Shown here: positions 14,222 through 24,141 of the stretch, piece after piece
Position numbering within the stretch: position 1 is the stretch's first letter
Layout: each line of letters begins with the position of its first letter
Source of the DNA: Staphylococcus sp. M0911
Lineage (GTDB): Bacteria; Bacillota; Bacilli; Staphylococcales; Staphylococcaceae
Assembly (NCBI RefSeq): GCF_003491325.1
Contig: NZ_CP022881.1
Location: 1,178,001-1,242,000, forward strand
Length of the DNA: 64,000 bases
Reading direction: 5' to 3'
Position numbers and translations under genes: made by a program
Notes under the pieces: generated by a model
What the model was told of the DNA's origin: nothing
Databases searched by the model: none
Seen by the model: the letters and a program-made list of their open reading frames with translations, nothing else

Positions 14222-15988
14222 ATGAGTAAAAGAACGACATACTGTGGTTTAGTCACAGAAGATTTATTAAATGAAAAAGTAACATTAAAAGGTTGGGTAC
14301 ACAATCGACGTGACCTTGGTGGATTGATATTCATCGATTTAAGAGATAGAGAAGGCATTGTGCAAATTGTCTTTAATCCAGATTTTTCACAAGAAGCATT
14401 AAATATCGCTGAAACTGTAAGACCTGAATATATTGTTGAAGTTCAAGGTGTAGTAACTAAACGTGACGCTGAAACAGTAAATCCTAAAATTAAAACAGGT
14501 CAAGTAGAAGTACAAGTTTCAAATATTGAAATTATCAATAAATCAGAAACACCACCATTTTCAATAAATGAAGAAAATACCAACGTAGATGAAAATATAA
14601 GATTAAAATATAGATATTTAGATTTACGTCGTCAAGAACTAGCACAAACTTTTAAAATGAGACATCAAACAACACGTTCAATTCGACAATATTTAGATGA
14701 TAATGGATTTTATGACATTGAAACACCGGTGTTAACTAAATCAACACCAGAAGGTGCCAGAGACTATTTAGTACCTTCACGTGTTCATGATGGAGAATTT
14801 TATGCATTACCACAATCACCTCAATTATTTAAACAATTGTTAATGATTAGTGGGTTTGATAAATATTATCAAATCGTTAAATGTTTCCGTGATGAAGACT
14901 TACGTGCAGATCGTCAACCAGAATTTACCCAAGTCGATATTGAAATGAGCTTTGTAGACCAAGAAGATGTTATGGCTATGGGTGAAGAAATGTTACGTAA
15001 AGTCGTTAAAGATGTCAAAGGTATTGATGTGCCTGGACCATTCCCAAGAATGACTTATGCTGAAGCAATGAGCCGCTATGGTTCTGATAAACCTGATACA
15101 CGTTTTGACATGGAATTGATTAATGTATCTCAATTAGGTCATGATATGGACTTTAAAGTGTTTAAAGATACTGTTGAGAATAATGGTGAAATTAAAGCAA
15201 TCGTGGCTAAAGATGCTGCTGATCAATACACACGTAAAGACATGGATGCTTTAACTGAGTTTGTAAATATATATGGTGCGAAAGGTTTAGCATGGGTTAA
15301 GGTTACTGATGAAGGTTTAACAGGTCCAATTGCTCGCTTCTTTGAAGATAAAGATACAGAACAATTAAAATCATTAACAGAAGCATCAGCTGGGGATTTA
15401 GTCATGTTTGTTGCTGATAAACCAGATGTTGTAGCACAAAGTTTAGGTGCATTACGTATTAAACTAGCTAAAGAGTTAGGCTTAATTGATGAATCAAAAT
15501 TAAACTTCTTATGGGTAACAGATTGGCCTTTATTAGAATATGATGACGAAAGTAAACGCTATGTAGCTGCACATCATCCTTTCACATCACCTAAAAAAGA
15601 AGATATTGAGAAATTAGATTCAGAGCCTGAAAATGCACAAGCGAATGCCTATGATATCGTATTAAATGGTTATGAATTAGGTGGTGGTTCAATCAGAATT
15701 CATAATGGAGAATTACAAGAAAAAATGTTTGAAGTACTTGGTTTTACTAAAGAACAAGCACAAGAACAATTTGGTTTCTTATTAGATGCATTCAAATACG
15801 GTGCGCCACCACATGGCGGTATCGCATTAGGATTAGACAGATTAGTGATGTTATTAACTAACCGTACAAACTTAAGAGATACAATTGCATTCCCTAAAAC
15901 TGCATCAGCTACTTGTTTATTAACAGATGCACCTGGTGAAGTTTCAGAAAAACAATTAGAAGAATTATCATTAAGAATTAGACATTAG
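14222..15988 (+). CDS. aspS: Aspartyl-tRNA synthetase
   Basis: Class II synthetase for tRNA-Asp, 588 residues, the long bacterial type with a GAD insertion. An N-terminal OB-fold anticodon-binding domain shows [11 protein letters not shown]. Motif 2 is [16 protein letters not shown] (about 217-232), and motif 3 is [11 protein letters not shown] near 536-546. Whether it is discriminating for Asp only cannot be decided from sequence; Staphylococcus generally uses GatCAB for Asn/Gln transamidation. It is co-transcribed with hisS and followed by a terminator. Confidence 0.98.
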   Translation: MSKRTTYCGLVTEDLLNEKVTLKGWVHNRRDLGGLIFIDLRDREGIVQIVFNPDFSQEALNIAETVRPEYIVEVQGVVTKRDAETVNPKIKTGQVEVQVSNIEIINKSETPPFSINEENTNVDENIRLKYRYLDLRRQELAQTFKMRHQTTRSIRQYLDDNGFYDIETPVLTKSTPEGARDYLVPSRVHDGEFYALPQSPQLFKQLLMISGFDKYYQIVKCFRDEDLRADRQPEFTQVDIEMSFVDQEDVMAMGEEMLRKVVKDVKGIDVPGPFPRMTYAEAMSRYGSDKPDTRFDMELINVSQLGHDMDFKVFKDTVENNGEIKAIVAKDAADQYTRKDMDALTEFVNIYGAKGLAWVKVTDEGLTGPIARFFEDKDTEQLKSLTEASAGDLVMFVADKPDVVAQSLGALRIKLAKELGLIDESKLNFLWVTDWPLLEYDDESKRYVAAHHPFTSPKKEDIEKLDSEPENAQANAYDIVLNGYELGGGSIRIHNGELQEKMFEVLGFTKEQAQEQFGFLLDAFKYGAPPHGGIALGLDRLVMLLTNRTNLRDTIAFPKTASATCLLTDAPGEVSEKQLEELSLRIRH

Positions 15989-16039
15989 TGTACCTAAGCG
16001 TTAATTTCTTGTGAATATGTCTAAATGTTGTCTGAATAA

Positions 16040-16080
16040 AAAGGAATTAAAATATACAATGTTGTTTAATTCCTTTCTTT
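16040..16080 (+). terminator. Intrinsic terminator after aspS
   Basis: A 12-bp perfect stem pairs 16040-16051 with 16065-16076, followed by a short T-rich tail that also overlaps the region where the 6S RNA -35 would be. Confidence 0.85.
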
Positions 16081-16108
16081 CTAAGTTTGTGATATTATAA
16101 TGACATAA

Positions 16109-16303
16109 GATAGTCATCTGTGATGTTCGTATGTTTGCTTTTTATTTGGGCCTAACACTCTTTGATCAGGGAGCCCAATAGGTTTTCATGCAGCGCAAAC
16201 GCCTCATTAGGAGGACTTGCAAAACATGAAACAGGGCACCCACCTGTATATAGCAGGCCGAATGATCAAGCTATTTATAACTACGGCATCTACGGATTCT
16301 ATC
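16109..16303 (+). ncRNA. ssrS: 6S RNA (RNA polymerase-binding regulatory RNA)
   Basis: 6S RNA mimics an open promoter and sequesters the housekeeping RNA polymerase holoenzyme. A perfect TATAAT (16096-16101) stands at the right distance upstream of the 5' end. GATAG (16109-16113) pairs with CTATC (16299-16303), continued by further closing-stem pairing of the downstream CTGTGATG with CATCTACGG. Between them lies a long stretch rich in paired segments, including GGGCC(T)/GGGAGCCC near 16149-16175. A T-tailed hairpin follows immediately. Gene position between aspS and tcdA matches staphylococcal 6S as I recall it. A 61-codon open frame here has no ribosome site and is rejected. Exact ends are approximate. 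Confidence 0.88.
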
Positions 16304-16305
16304 GG

Positions 16306-16336
16306 TACGCAAGACTTAGGTCTTGCGTATTTTTAT
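16306..16336 (+). terminator. Intrinsic terminator of the 6S RNA gene
   Basis: A 10-bp perfect stem (16306-16315 with 16320-16329) with a TTAG loop is followed by a T-rich tail. Confidence 0.9.
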
Positions 16337-16400
16337 TTTTAAATTAAAATAATACTTAAAATACATATTGATTTGGATTGTTTAGTTAAAGGAGATTAAA

Positions 16401-17174
16401 ATGAAACATCAATTTTCTAGAAATGAGTTAGCAATCGGACAAGGGGGACTTGATTTATTAAAAAGTAAAACTGTAGCTGTGCTTGGTGTCGGTGGCGTCG
16501 GATCTTTTGCAGCTGAAGCATTAGCTAGAACGAATATAGGACATATCATTTTAATAGATAAAGACGATGTTGATATTACAAATGTTAACCGTCAAATCCA
16601 TGCATTAACGTCGACTATCGGACAAAGCAAAGTGACATTAATGGAAGAGAGAATTAAACAAATTAATCCAGACTGTAAAGTAACGTCATTACATATGTTT
16701 TATACAGAAGAAACATATGAAGATATATTTAATAACTATGATATTGATTATTTTATCGATGCAAGTGATACCATTATTTATAAAGTTCATTTAATGAAAG
16801 AATGCTTAGAACGTGGTATCGATATGATTTCAAGTATGGGTGCAGCTAATAAAATAGATCCTACTCGATTCCAAATTGCAGATATTTCAAAAACACATAC
16901 AGATCCAATGGCAAAGGTAATTCGTAATAGATTAAAACGTGTAGGTATTCGAAAAGGAGTAAAAGTTGTATTTTCAGATGAAAGTCCAATTGTAATTAGA
17001 GAAGATGTAAAAGAAACAGTAGGTGACAAAAACGCTATCAACAGGAAAGGACAAATGCCACCATCTTCCAATGCATATGTCCCTAGTGTGGTCGGTTTAA
17101 TTTGTTCAAGTTATGTCATCAATGATATTCTTAAAGACATTCCGATTCGTCGAATTAAAGATAAAGGTCAATAA
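16401..17174 (+). CDS. tcdA: tRNA threonylcarbamoyladenosine dehydratase TcdA
   Basis: TcdA is an E1-like enzyme that dehydrates t6A37 of ANN-decoding tRNAs to the cyclic form ct6A, using ATP. The 257-residue protein has the nucleotide-binding motif GVGGVGSFAAEALART (about 26-41), LIDKDDVDITNVNRQ (about 50-64) and the family segment SSMGAANKIDPT (about 147-158). The adenylation fold is complete. AAAGGAG precedes ATG 16401. It stands alone between the 6S gene and the convergent rarA gene. The substrate t6A is also used by MtaB encoded at the far end of this window. Confidence 0.95.
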   Translation: MKHQFSRNELAIGQGGLDLLKSKTVAVLGVGGVGSFAAEALARTNIGHIILIDKDDVDITNVNRQIHALTSTIGQSKVTLMEERIKQINPDCKVTSLHMFYTEETYEDIFNNYDIDYFIDASDTIIYKVHLMKECLERGIDMISSMGAANKIDPTRFQIADISKTHTDPMAKVIRNRLKRVGIRKGVKVVFSDESPIVIREDVKETVGDKNAINRKGQMPPSSNAYVPSVVGLICSSYVINDILKDIPIRRIKDKGQ

Positions 17175-17188
17175 TTAAATAGTAAATA

Positions 17189-17240
17189 AAAAGATAGTTT
17201 GTCTATAATGTAATGACTACATTTAGGCAAACTATCTTTT
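17189..17240. terminator. Bidirectional terminator between tcdA and rarA
   Basis: A 13-bp perfect stem pairs 17189-17201 with 17228-17240. It carries an A-run on the left and a T-run on the right, so it can stop both convergent transcripts. Confidence 0.85.
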
Positions 17241-17243
17241 AAC

Positions 17244-18515
17244 TTATTGAGACTTATTCAATAAATTCTCATAAATGGTTTTAAATTGTTGTTCACTTTT
17301 AGAGGTCGTTTTAGGTTTATAATAAATACGATTTTTAAGTATATCAGGTAAGTATTGTTGAACTACATGGCCATTTTCATAATTATGTGGATATTTATAA
17401 CCAATAGCTCGGCCTAATTCTTTCGCACCAGCATAATGACCATCTTTTAAATAGTCAGGTATTTGTCCTACTTTGCCTTGTCTAATGTCACTTAATGCTT
17501 TATCGATAGCTGAAATGCCTGAATTGGATTTAGGTGATAAGCACAATTCAATTACTGCTTGGCTTAATGGGATTCTTGCTTCAGGAAAACCTAATCTTTC
17601 AGCTGATTGAATAGCTGCTAATGTGCGTTGTCCAGCATTAGGTGAAGCTAAACCTACATCTTCATAGCTAATAACGAGTAAACGTCTGACTATTGTAGGC
17701 AAATCACCAGCTTCTATCAATCTGGCTAGATAATGCAATGCCGCATTGACATCACTACCTCGTATAGACTTTTGAAATGCACTCATCACATCATAGTGCA
17801 TATCTCCATCTTTATCGCTAACGAAAGCGCCTTTTTGCAAGCAATCTTTCGCATCTTGCAACGTAATATGACGTTGTCCATCTTCTTCAGTTGCACTTAA
17901 AACAGCAAGTTCTAAGGCATTTAGTGCACTTCTAACATCACCTTGACTTTGAGTTGAGAAATAGGTCATAGCATCATCATCAACTTCAGGTGTATATGAT
18001 TTAAGACCACGCTGATCGTCTTCTAAAGCGCGATTTAGTGCTAATCTAATATCGTTATCATCGAGTGGATACAATTCAAAGATTTGAGCTCTTGAACGAA
18101 TTGCCGGATTAATTGCATGATAAGGATTAGAAGTGGTTGCACCTATTAAGACAATTTTTCCATTTTCCAAATGGGGCAATAAAAAGTCTTGTTTCGCTTT
18201 ATCTAATCGGTGAATTTCATCTAATAACAAGATGACTTGTCCAGACATTTTTGCTTCATCGACAACCATTTGCATATCTTTTTTGGTATTTGTTACAGCA
18301 TTGAGTTGTCTAAATTTATATTGAGTACTACCAGCAATAGCTTTAGCAATACTTGTTTTACCTATTCCAGGTGGTCCATAAAATATCATTGAGGACAATC
18401 TTTTAGTATCTACCATTCTTCTAATAATACCTGTTGGTCCAACCAAATGTTGTTGTGAAATGATTTCATCAATATTAATTGGTCTCATCCTTGACGCTAA
18501 AGGTTCAGTATTCAC
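17244..18515 (-). CDS. rarA: Replication-associated recombination ATPase RarA (MgsA)
   Basis: RarA is a clamp-loader-like AAA+ protein that acts at stalled replication forks. Seen are Walker A (GPPGIGKTSIAKAI, about 47-60), Walker B (LLLDEIHRLD), sensor 1 (IGATTSNP), the arginine finger (RSRAQIFEL) and the C-terminal MgsA oligomerisation domain (DGDMHYDVMSAFQKSIRGSD, then HYLARLIEAGD). The start is placed at GTG 18515-18513, which lies 8-10 bases from AGAAAGGTG; an in-frame GTG nine bases earlier (18524) would overlap that site. It is divergent from cymR. Length 423 residues is normal. Confidence 0.95.
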   Translation of the reverse strand: MNTEPLASRMRPINIDEIISQQHLVGPTGIIRRMVDTKRLSSMIFYGPPGIGKTSIAKAIAGSTQYKFRQLNAVTNTKKDMQMVVDEAKMSGQVILLLDEIHRLDKAKQDFLLPHLENGKIVLIGATTSNPYHAINPAIRSRAQIFELYPLDDNDIRLALNRALEDDQRGLKSYTPEVDDDAMTYFSTQSQGDVRSALNALELAVLSATEEDGQRHITLQDAKDCLQKGAFVSDKDGDMHYDVMSAFQKSIRGSDVNAALHYLARLIEAGDLPTIVRRLLVISYEDVGLASPNAGQRTLAAIQSAERLGFPEARIPLSQAVIELCLSPKSNSGISAIDKALSDIRQGKVGQIPDYLKDGHYAGAKELGRAIGYKYPHNYENGHVVQQYLPDILKNRIYYKPKTTSKSEQQFKTIYENLLNKSQ

Positions 18516-18554
18516 ATTTGTCACACCTTTCTAATATTATCTTAACGCAAAAAA

Positions 18555-18563
18555 TGATAGAAT
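18555..18563 (+). promoter_or_regulatory. Candidate extended -10 for cymR
   Basis: TG-A-TAGAAT lies 36 bases before the cymR start codon. No good -35 is present; an extended -10 can work without one. Tentative. Confidence 0.35.
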
Positions 18564-18598
18564 GGGAATATATAATTCGAATTAAGTGAGGTTATACA

Positions 18599-19021
18599 AT
18601 GAAAATATCAACAAAAGGGAGATATGGCTTAACTTTAATGATTTCTCTTGCTAAAAGAGAAGGCCAGGGTTGCGTATCATTAAAAACAATAGCCGAAGAA
18701 AATAATTTAAGTGATTTATATTTAGAACAACTTGTTGGACCCTTAAGAAATGCTGGATTAATTCGAAGCGTTCGAGGCGCAAAGGGTGGGTACCAATTAA
18801 GATTGCCTGCTGAAGAAATTACAGCTGGTGATATTATCAGATTATTAGAAGGACCTATTACCTTCGTAGAAAGTATAGAGTCAGAACCACCTGCACAAAA
18901 ACAATTATGGTTAAGAATGAGAGACGCAGTCAGAGACGTACTCGACAAAACAACACTACAATACCTTGCAGAATACAAAGAAACAGACCAAAACCTAGAC
19001 GGATACATGTTTTATATATAG
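18599..19021 (+). CDS. cymR: Rrf2-family cysteine metabolism repressor CymR
   Basis: CymR is the master repressor of cysteine and sulfur-source genes and acts in complex with CysK. The 140-residue protein starts with the Rrf2 winged-helix signature MKISTKGRYGLTLMI and contains LYLEQLVGPLRNAGLI and SVRGAKGGY, the recognition-wing segment. It has a single cysteine, Cys25, and lacks the three-Cys iron-sulfur loop of IscR-type members; in S. aureus Cys25 is reported as a redox switch. ATG 18599 follows GTGAGGTT. The TAG stop shares its G with the first base of a STAR-like repeat, yet the C-terminus (LDGYMFYI) appears intact. Confidence 0.94.
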   Translation: MKISTKGRYGLTLMISLAKREGQGCVSLKTIAEENNLSDLYLEQLVGPLRNAGLIRSVRGAKGGYQLRLPAEEITAGDIIRLLEGPITFVESIESEPPAQKQLWLRMRDAVRDVLDKTTLQYLAEYKETDQNLDGYMFYI

Positions 19022-19140
19022 GGCCCCAACATTGAAAAATTGGTTCCCCAATTTTTACGGACCATGCAAGTTGGGCGGACCCTTCATAGAGGTTTTCGAA
19101 AAGAAAACCTACAAACAATGCAGGAAAGGCAAGGGCCCTT
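19020..19140 (+). repeat. Two-unit STAR-like intergenic repeat in the cymR 3' region
   Basis: Read on the reverse strand, ATGTTGGGGCCC (19021-19032) matches most of the published STAR (Staphylococcus aureus repeat) core. Unit 1 (19021-19082) is closed by GGGCCCCAAC with GTTGGGCGG-CCC and contains an inner GAAAAATTGG/CCAATTTTT hairpin. Unit 2 (19083-19138) contains AGGTTTTC/GAAAACCT and ends AAGGGCCCTT. Both units carry a hairpin followed by AC-A--ATGCA. The outer GGGCCC blocks can pair with each other. I assign it from memory of the STAR consensus, so species-wide copy number is unknown here. Confidence 0.75.
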
Positions 19141-19176
19141 TAAAGAGGTTTAAATCCTAATAACTATAAATTTAAG

Positions 19177-19210
19177 AAAAAATATGGATTAATTTCCATA
19201 TTTTTTATTT
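19177..19210. terminator. Terminator downstream of cymR and the STAR-like element
   Basis: A 12-bp perfect stem pairs 19177-19188 with 19195-19206 around TTAATT, with an A-run before and a T-run after. It would end cymR transcripts that carry the STAR-like element as 3' UTR. Confidence 0.85.
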
Positions 19211-19315
19211 ATTAGCATATCATCTAAAGCTCTGCTATCAAGCCTTTGAATAGTGCTGTGAACAAATCTTAAATTGTATTTTATTTAAAATTTCCTAATT
19301 TTATTTGATTGATAT

Positions 19316-19340
19316 GTTTAGTTCCTTGACCAAGTGGTAT
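19316..19340 (+). promoter_or_regulatory. Candidate SigB promoter
   Basis: GTTTAG (19316-19321), a 13-base spacer and TGGTAT (19335-19340) resemble the staphylococcal SigB consensus GTTTAA-N12-15-GGGTAT with one mismatch in each hexamer. The presumed start would give a leader of about 120 bases before the small gene at 19466. Confidence 0.5.
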
Positions 19341-19465
19341 GAATAGAATATACATCATAACAATTGTTGAATTAATCTTATTCACATGGCAATTGATGTA
19401 ATAAAGTTAAAATTTAAGTTTTAACAAATACAATTTAGTTTTAAATTTGAAAGGAGCTTATATTT

Positions 19466-19615
19466 ATGGGATTCATGGATAAAGCGAAAGATGCAGCAGA
19501 AAAATTCAAAAACAGTGATAACGAGCAAGTAAACAAAGCTAAAGATACAATTAACGAGTACACTGATACTGGTAAAGGCGACAAAGATAAAAAAGAAGAT
19601 AAAGACGATAAATAA
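19466..19615 (+). CDS. Small, highly charged stress-type protein (CsbD-like position)
   Basis: A 49-residue open frame starts at ATG 19466, nine bases after AAGGAG. It begins MGFMDKAKDAAEKFKNSDNE and ends in a Lys/Asp repeat tail (KGDKDKKEDKDDK). It is hydrophilic, probably partly helical and unstructured at the end, with no cysteine or membrane segment. A terminator follows at once. From memory, S. aureus has a sigma-B-controlled small gene annotated csbD at this place between cymR and the nifS-like gene, and the upstream SigB-like promoter agrees with that. I do not know its function; real coding status is supported by ribosome site, codon use and terminator. Confidence 0.75.
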   Translation: MGFMDKAKDAAEKFKNSDNEQVNKAKDTINEYTDTGKGDKDKKEDKDDK

Positions 19616-19635
19616 TCGTATTCTTATAAGTAATG

Positions 19636-19663
19636 AGGTAGTGCAATAGCGCTACCTTTTTTT
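19636..19663 (+). terminator. Intrinsic terminator after the small stress gene
   Basis: AGGTAG(T)GC pairs with GC(G)CTACCT across 19636-19656 with an AATA loop, followed by T7. Confidence 0.9.
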
Positions 19664-19667
19664 GTAT

Positions 19668-19703
19668 ATAAAAAGAACTGAAACGTTAATTTCACGTTTC
19701 AGT
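19668..19703 (-). terminator. Intrinsic terminator of the reverse-strand oxidoreductase gene
   Basis: A 10-bp perfect stem (19677-19686 with 19694-19703) is followed on the reverse strand by a T-rich run (19676 downwards). Confidence 0.85.
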
Positions 19704-19720
19704 CTAATATATCAATTCAA

Positions 19721-20719
19721 TTATATTGAATCGATAATGTGTTTAAATTTTTGATATGACTCATGTTGTTTTTGTTGATCATATATATAGCTCACACCCA
19801 TAATTTCATCGATATCGCCATAATAATCAATAAAAGCTTTAATTTTTTGCTTAACTGTACTTTCAGAGCCGATCATTGATGAGTTGATTCGTTGTTTCGC
19901 CATGTCCAATTCCCGTGGTGTTAACACTTGATCTAATTTATCTGTTGGTGGTTGAACAGGTTGCATTTTACCTCTAGTAATACTAACCATAACTTGAGCC
20001 ATTGAACTTGCTAAATATTTGGCTTCTTTATCTGTGTCTGCAACGATAACATTTAAGCCTATAATAACATAAGGTTCACTTAGAAACTCTGATGGTTCAA
20101 ATAAATCTTTATATATTTGGATCGCATCTTTCATTTGTTGTGGCGCAAAATGCCCAGCAAAAACATATGGCAAACCACTTCTAGCAGCAACATGTGCCGA
20201 ATCAGTGGAAGAACCTAATATATATAACGGTACTTGTTTATCCACAGCTGGATAGGCACGAACATAACTTTGTTGATTTGCTGGTCCGAAATATTGTTGT
20301 AATTGATCTACTTCATCTGGAAATTGATAAACACCATTATGTTGGTCTCTGCGCAATGCACTTGCTGTCATCATATCTGTACCTGGTGCTCTGCCTAAAC
20401 CTAAATCTACGCGGTTAGGAAATAAAGTAGCCATTGTACCAAATTGTTCTGCTACTATAAGAGGCGCATGATTGGGTAACATTATTCCTCCAGATCCGAC
20501 TTTAATCGTTTTTGTATGTTCTAAAGTATGTTGAATTAATAATGCAGTCGCAGAGCTTACTAAATTAGGCGCATTATGGTGCTCAGCAATCCAGTACCTT
20601 TCATATCCTACTTGTTCTAAATATTGTGCTAAATCAATCATATCATGTAAAGCGTCGCTATCCTCTTGTCCTTCTCTAATAGGTACTAAATTTAATGCAG
20701 ATACTTTAAGTTTATTCAT
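19721..20719 (-). CDS. Luciferase-like (LLM) flavin-dependent oxidoreductase, MsnO8-type
   Basis: Members use reduced FMN to oxygenate small organic substrates; the substrate here is unknown. The 332-residue protein shows family features: [12 protein letters not shown] at the N-terminus, [10 protein letters not shown] (about 42-51), [21 protein letters not shown] (about 81-101, flavin site), [13 protein letters not shown], and the C-terminal region [16 protein letters not shown] 20719 lies ten bases after GGAGG; an in-frame upstream start at 20764 has no ribosome site. It is a single reverse-strand gene with its own promoter and terminator among forward genes, and no flavin reductase is nearby. 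Confidence 0.88.
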   Translation of the reverse strand: MNKLKVSALNLVPIREGQEDSDALHDMIDLAQYLEQVGYERYWIAEHHNAPNLVSSATALLIQHTLEHTKTIKVGSGGIMLPNHAPLIVAEQFGTMATLFPNRVDLGLGRAPGTDMMTASALRRDQHNGVYQFPDEVDQLQQYFGPANQQSYVRAYPAVDKQVPLYILGSSTDSAHVAARSGLPYVFAGHFAPQQMKDAIQIYKDLFEPSEFLSEPYVIIGLNVIVADTDKEAKYLASSMAQVMVSITRGKMQPVQPPTDKLDQVLTPRELDMAKQRINSSMIGSESTVKQKIKAFIDYYGDIDEIMGVSYIYDQQKQHESYQKFKHIIDSI

Positions 20720-20754
20720 ATCAATTATTCCTCCATAGTAAAAATAGTATATGA

Positions 20755-20781
20755 AGTATAACAACGATTAGCAGAAATCAA
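20755..20781 (-). promoter_or_regulatory. Candidate promoter of the LLM oxidoreductase gene
   Basis: On the reverse strand: TTGATT (20781-20776), a 15-base spacer and an extended -10 TG-T-TATACT (-10 at 20760-20755). A leader of about 30 bases would result. The short spacer is compensated by the TG element. Confidence 0.45.
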
Positions 20782-20980
20782 TATTAAATTGCTCATTACA
20801 CAGAACAATATTACTAATTAAATTTAGAGAAAATAATAGTTAGATTTATAATTCATATTATCAACTATAACAATATAATGTTAAAATTATACTAACTATT
20901 TTTGTCAAACAGATAGGTAGAAAAATACGTTTCTAGGTGCTATTATAGGAACATTGATAATTTTGTGAGGAGTGTCAAAC

Positions 20981-23241
<2,261 letters not shown>

Positions 23242-23246
23242 AATTT

Positions 23247-23297
23247 TGCCGTTAATTCATGGATTTGGTCTTAGGATTAACGGCATTTTTATTTTTT
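23247..23297 (+). terminator. Intrinsic terminator after mnmA
   Basis: A 10-bp perfect stem (23247-23256 with 23276-23285) is followed by a T run interrupted by one A. Confidence 0.92.
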
Positions 23298-23468
23298 AAA
23301 TGAAACATCTATAAACAAAAAGCATATACTTTACTTAGTTTGCTTTTAAAAATTAATACATATCATGATAAAATATAATCAAACTAATTTTGAACGATAA
23401 TCCTCTGTTTTAAATAAGAAAGAATCAAAAGTGATTCAACAAAGATATAAGGAGTTGTCTAAGAAAAT

Positions 23469-24137
23469 ATGATTGATCAAAAAACCATATACCAATTTAT
23501 TAAAGAAGGTCAATTAGAAGAAGCATTGAAGGCTTTATTTGATAATATTGAAGAAGATCCAACAATTACAGAAAATTATATCAATGCTGGAATTGTATTA
23601 GCTGATGCAGGTGAAATAGAAAAATCTGAACGTTTTTTTCAAAAAGCAATTACAATCGATCCGGAAAATGGGGCCATTTATTATAATTTAGGAAATGTCT
23701 ATTATAATCAAGATAGATTTAAAGAAGCGATTAAATTATATCAACAAGCTATGAAATACAATATAGAACCAGTTGATTGCAATTACATGATAGGTATGTC
23801 TTTCAATCAATTAAATGCCCATAAAGAAGCGTTACCATTTTTAATGACCGCTGCAGAAAAAGATCAAAATCAGGATACAGAAGTTCAGTTTCAATACGGA
23901 TTAGTATTATGTCAATTAGAAATGTTTGATCAAGCTATTAAACAATTAAAAATAGTACTATCTATCGATTCAAACCATGTTGACGCAATATATAACTTAG
24001 GACTTGCTACATATATGAAAAATGAAGACGTAGATGAAGCAATCGAATATTTCAACCAAGCAATTGAAATTGATTCAGGTCACTTATTGAGTCAACACGC
24101 ATTAAAAACGTTTACAGCAATTAAAGAAGAGGAGTAA
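23469..24137 (+). CDS. Tetratricopeptide-repeat protein (YrrB-like)
   Basis: A 222-residue protein made of about six TPR units, for example NYINAGIVLADAGEIEKSE, AIYYNLGNVYYNQDRFKEA and DAIYNLGLATYMKNEDVDEA. TPRs form a superhelix that binds peptides; no enzymatic domain or signal peptide is seen, so it is probably a cytosolic scaffold. B. subtilis YrrB sits at the same place between mnmA and recD2. Partner unknown. It is four bases from recD2 and shares its operon. Confidence 0.9.
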   Translation: MIDQKTIYQFIKEGQLEEALKALFDNIEEDPTITENYINAGIVLADAGEIEKSERFFQKAITIDPENGAIYYNLGNVYYNQDRFKEAIKLYQQAMKYNIEPVDCNYMIGMSFNQLNAHKEALPFLMTAAEKDQNQDTEVQFQYGLVLCQLEMFDQAIKQLKIVLSIDSNHVDAIYNLGLATYMKNEDVDEAIEYFNQAIEIDSGHLLSQHALKTFTAIKEEE

Positions 24138-24141
24138 TACT

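Noticed and set aside
16162..16347. 61-codon open frame between aspS and tcdA
   Set aside because: It has no ribosome site, its product resembles no protein family I know, and it lies within the 6S RNA and its terminator.
18592..19008. 138-codon open frame opposite cymR
   Set aside because: Complement of a clear Rrf2 gene; Ser-rich meaningless translation.
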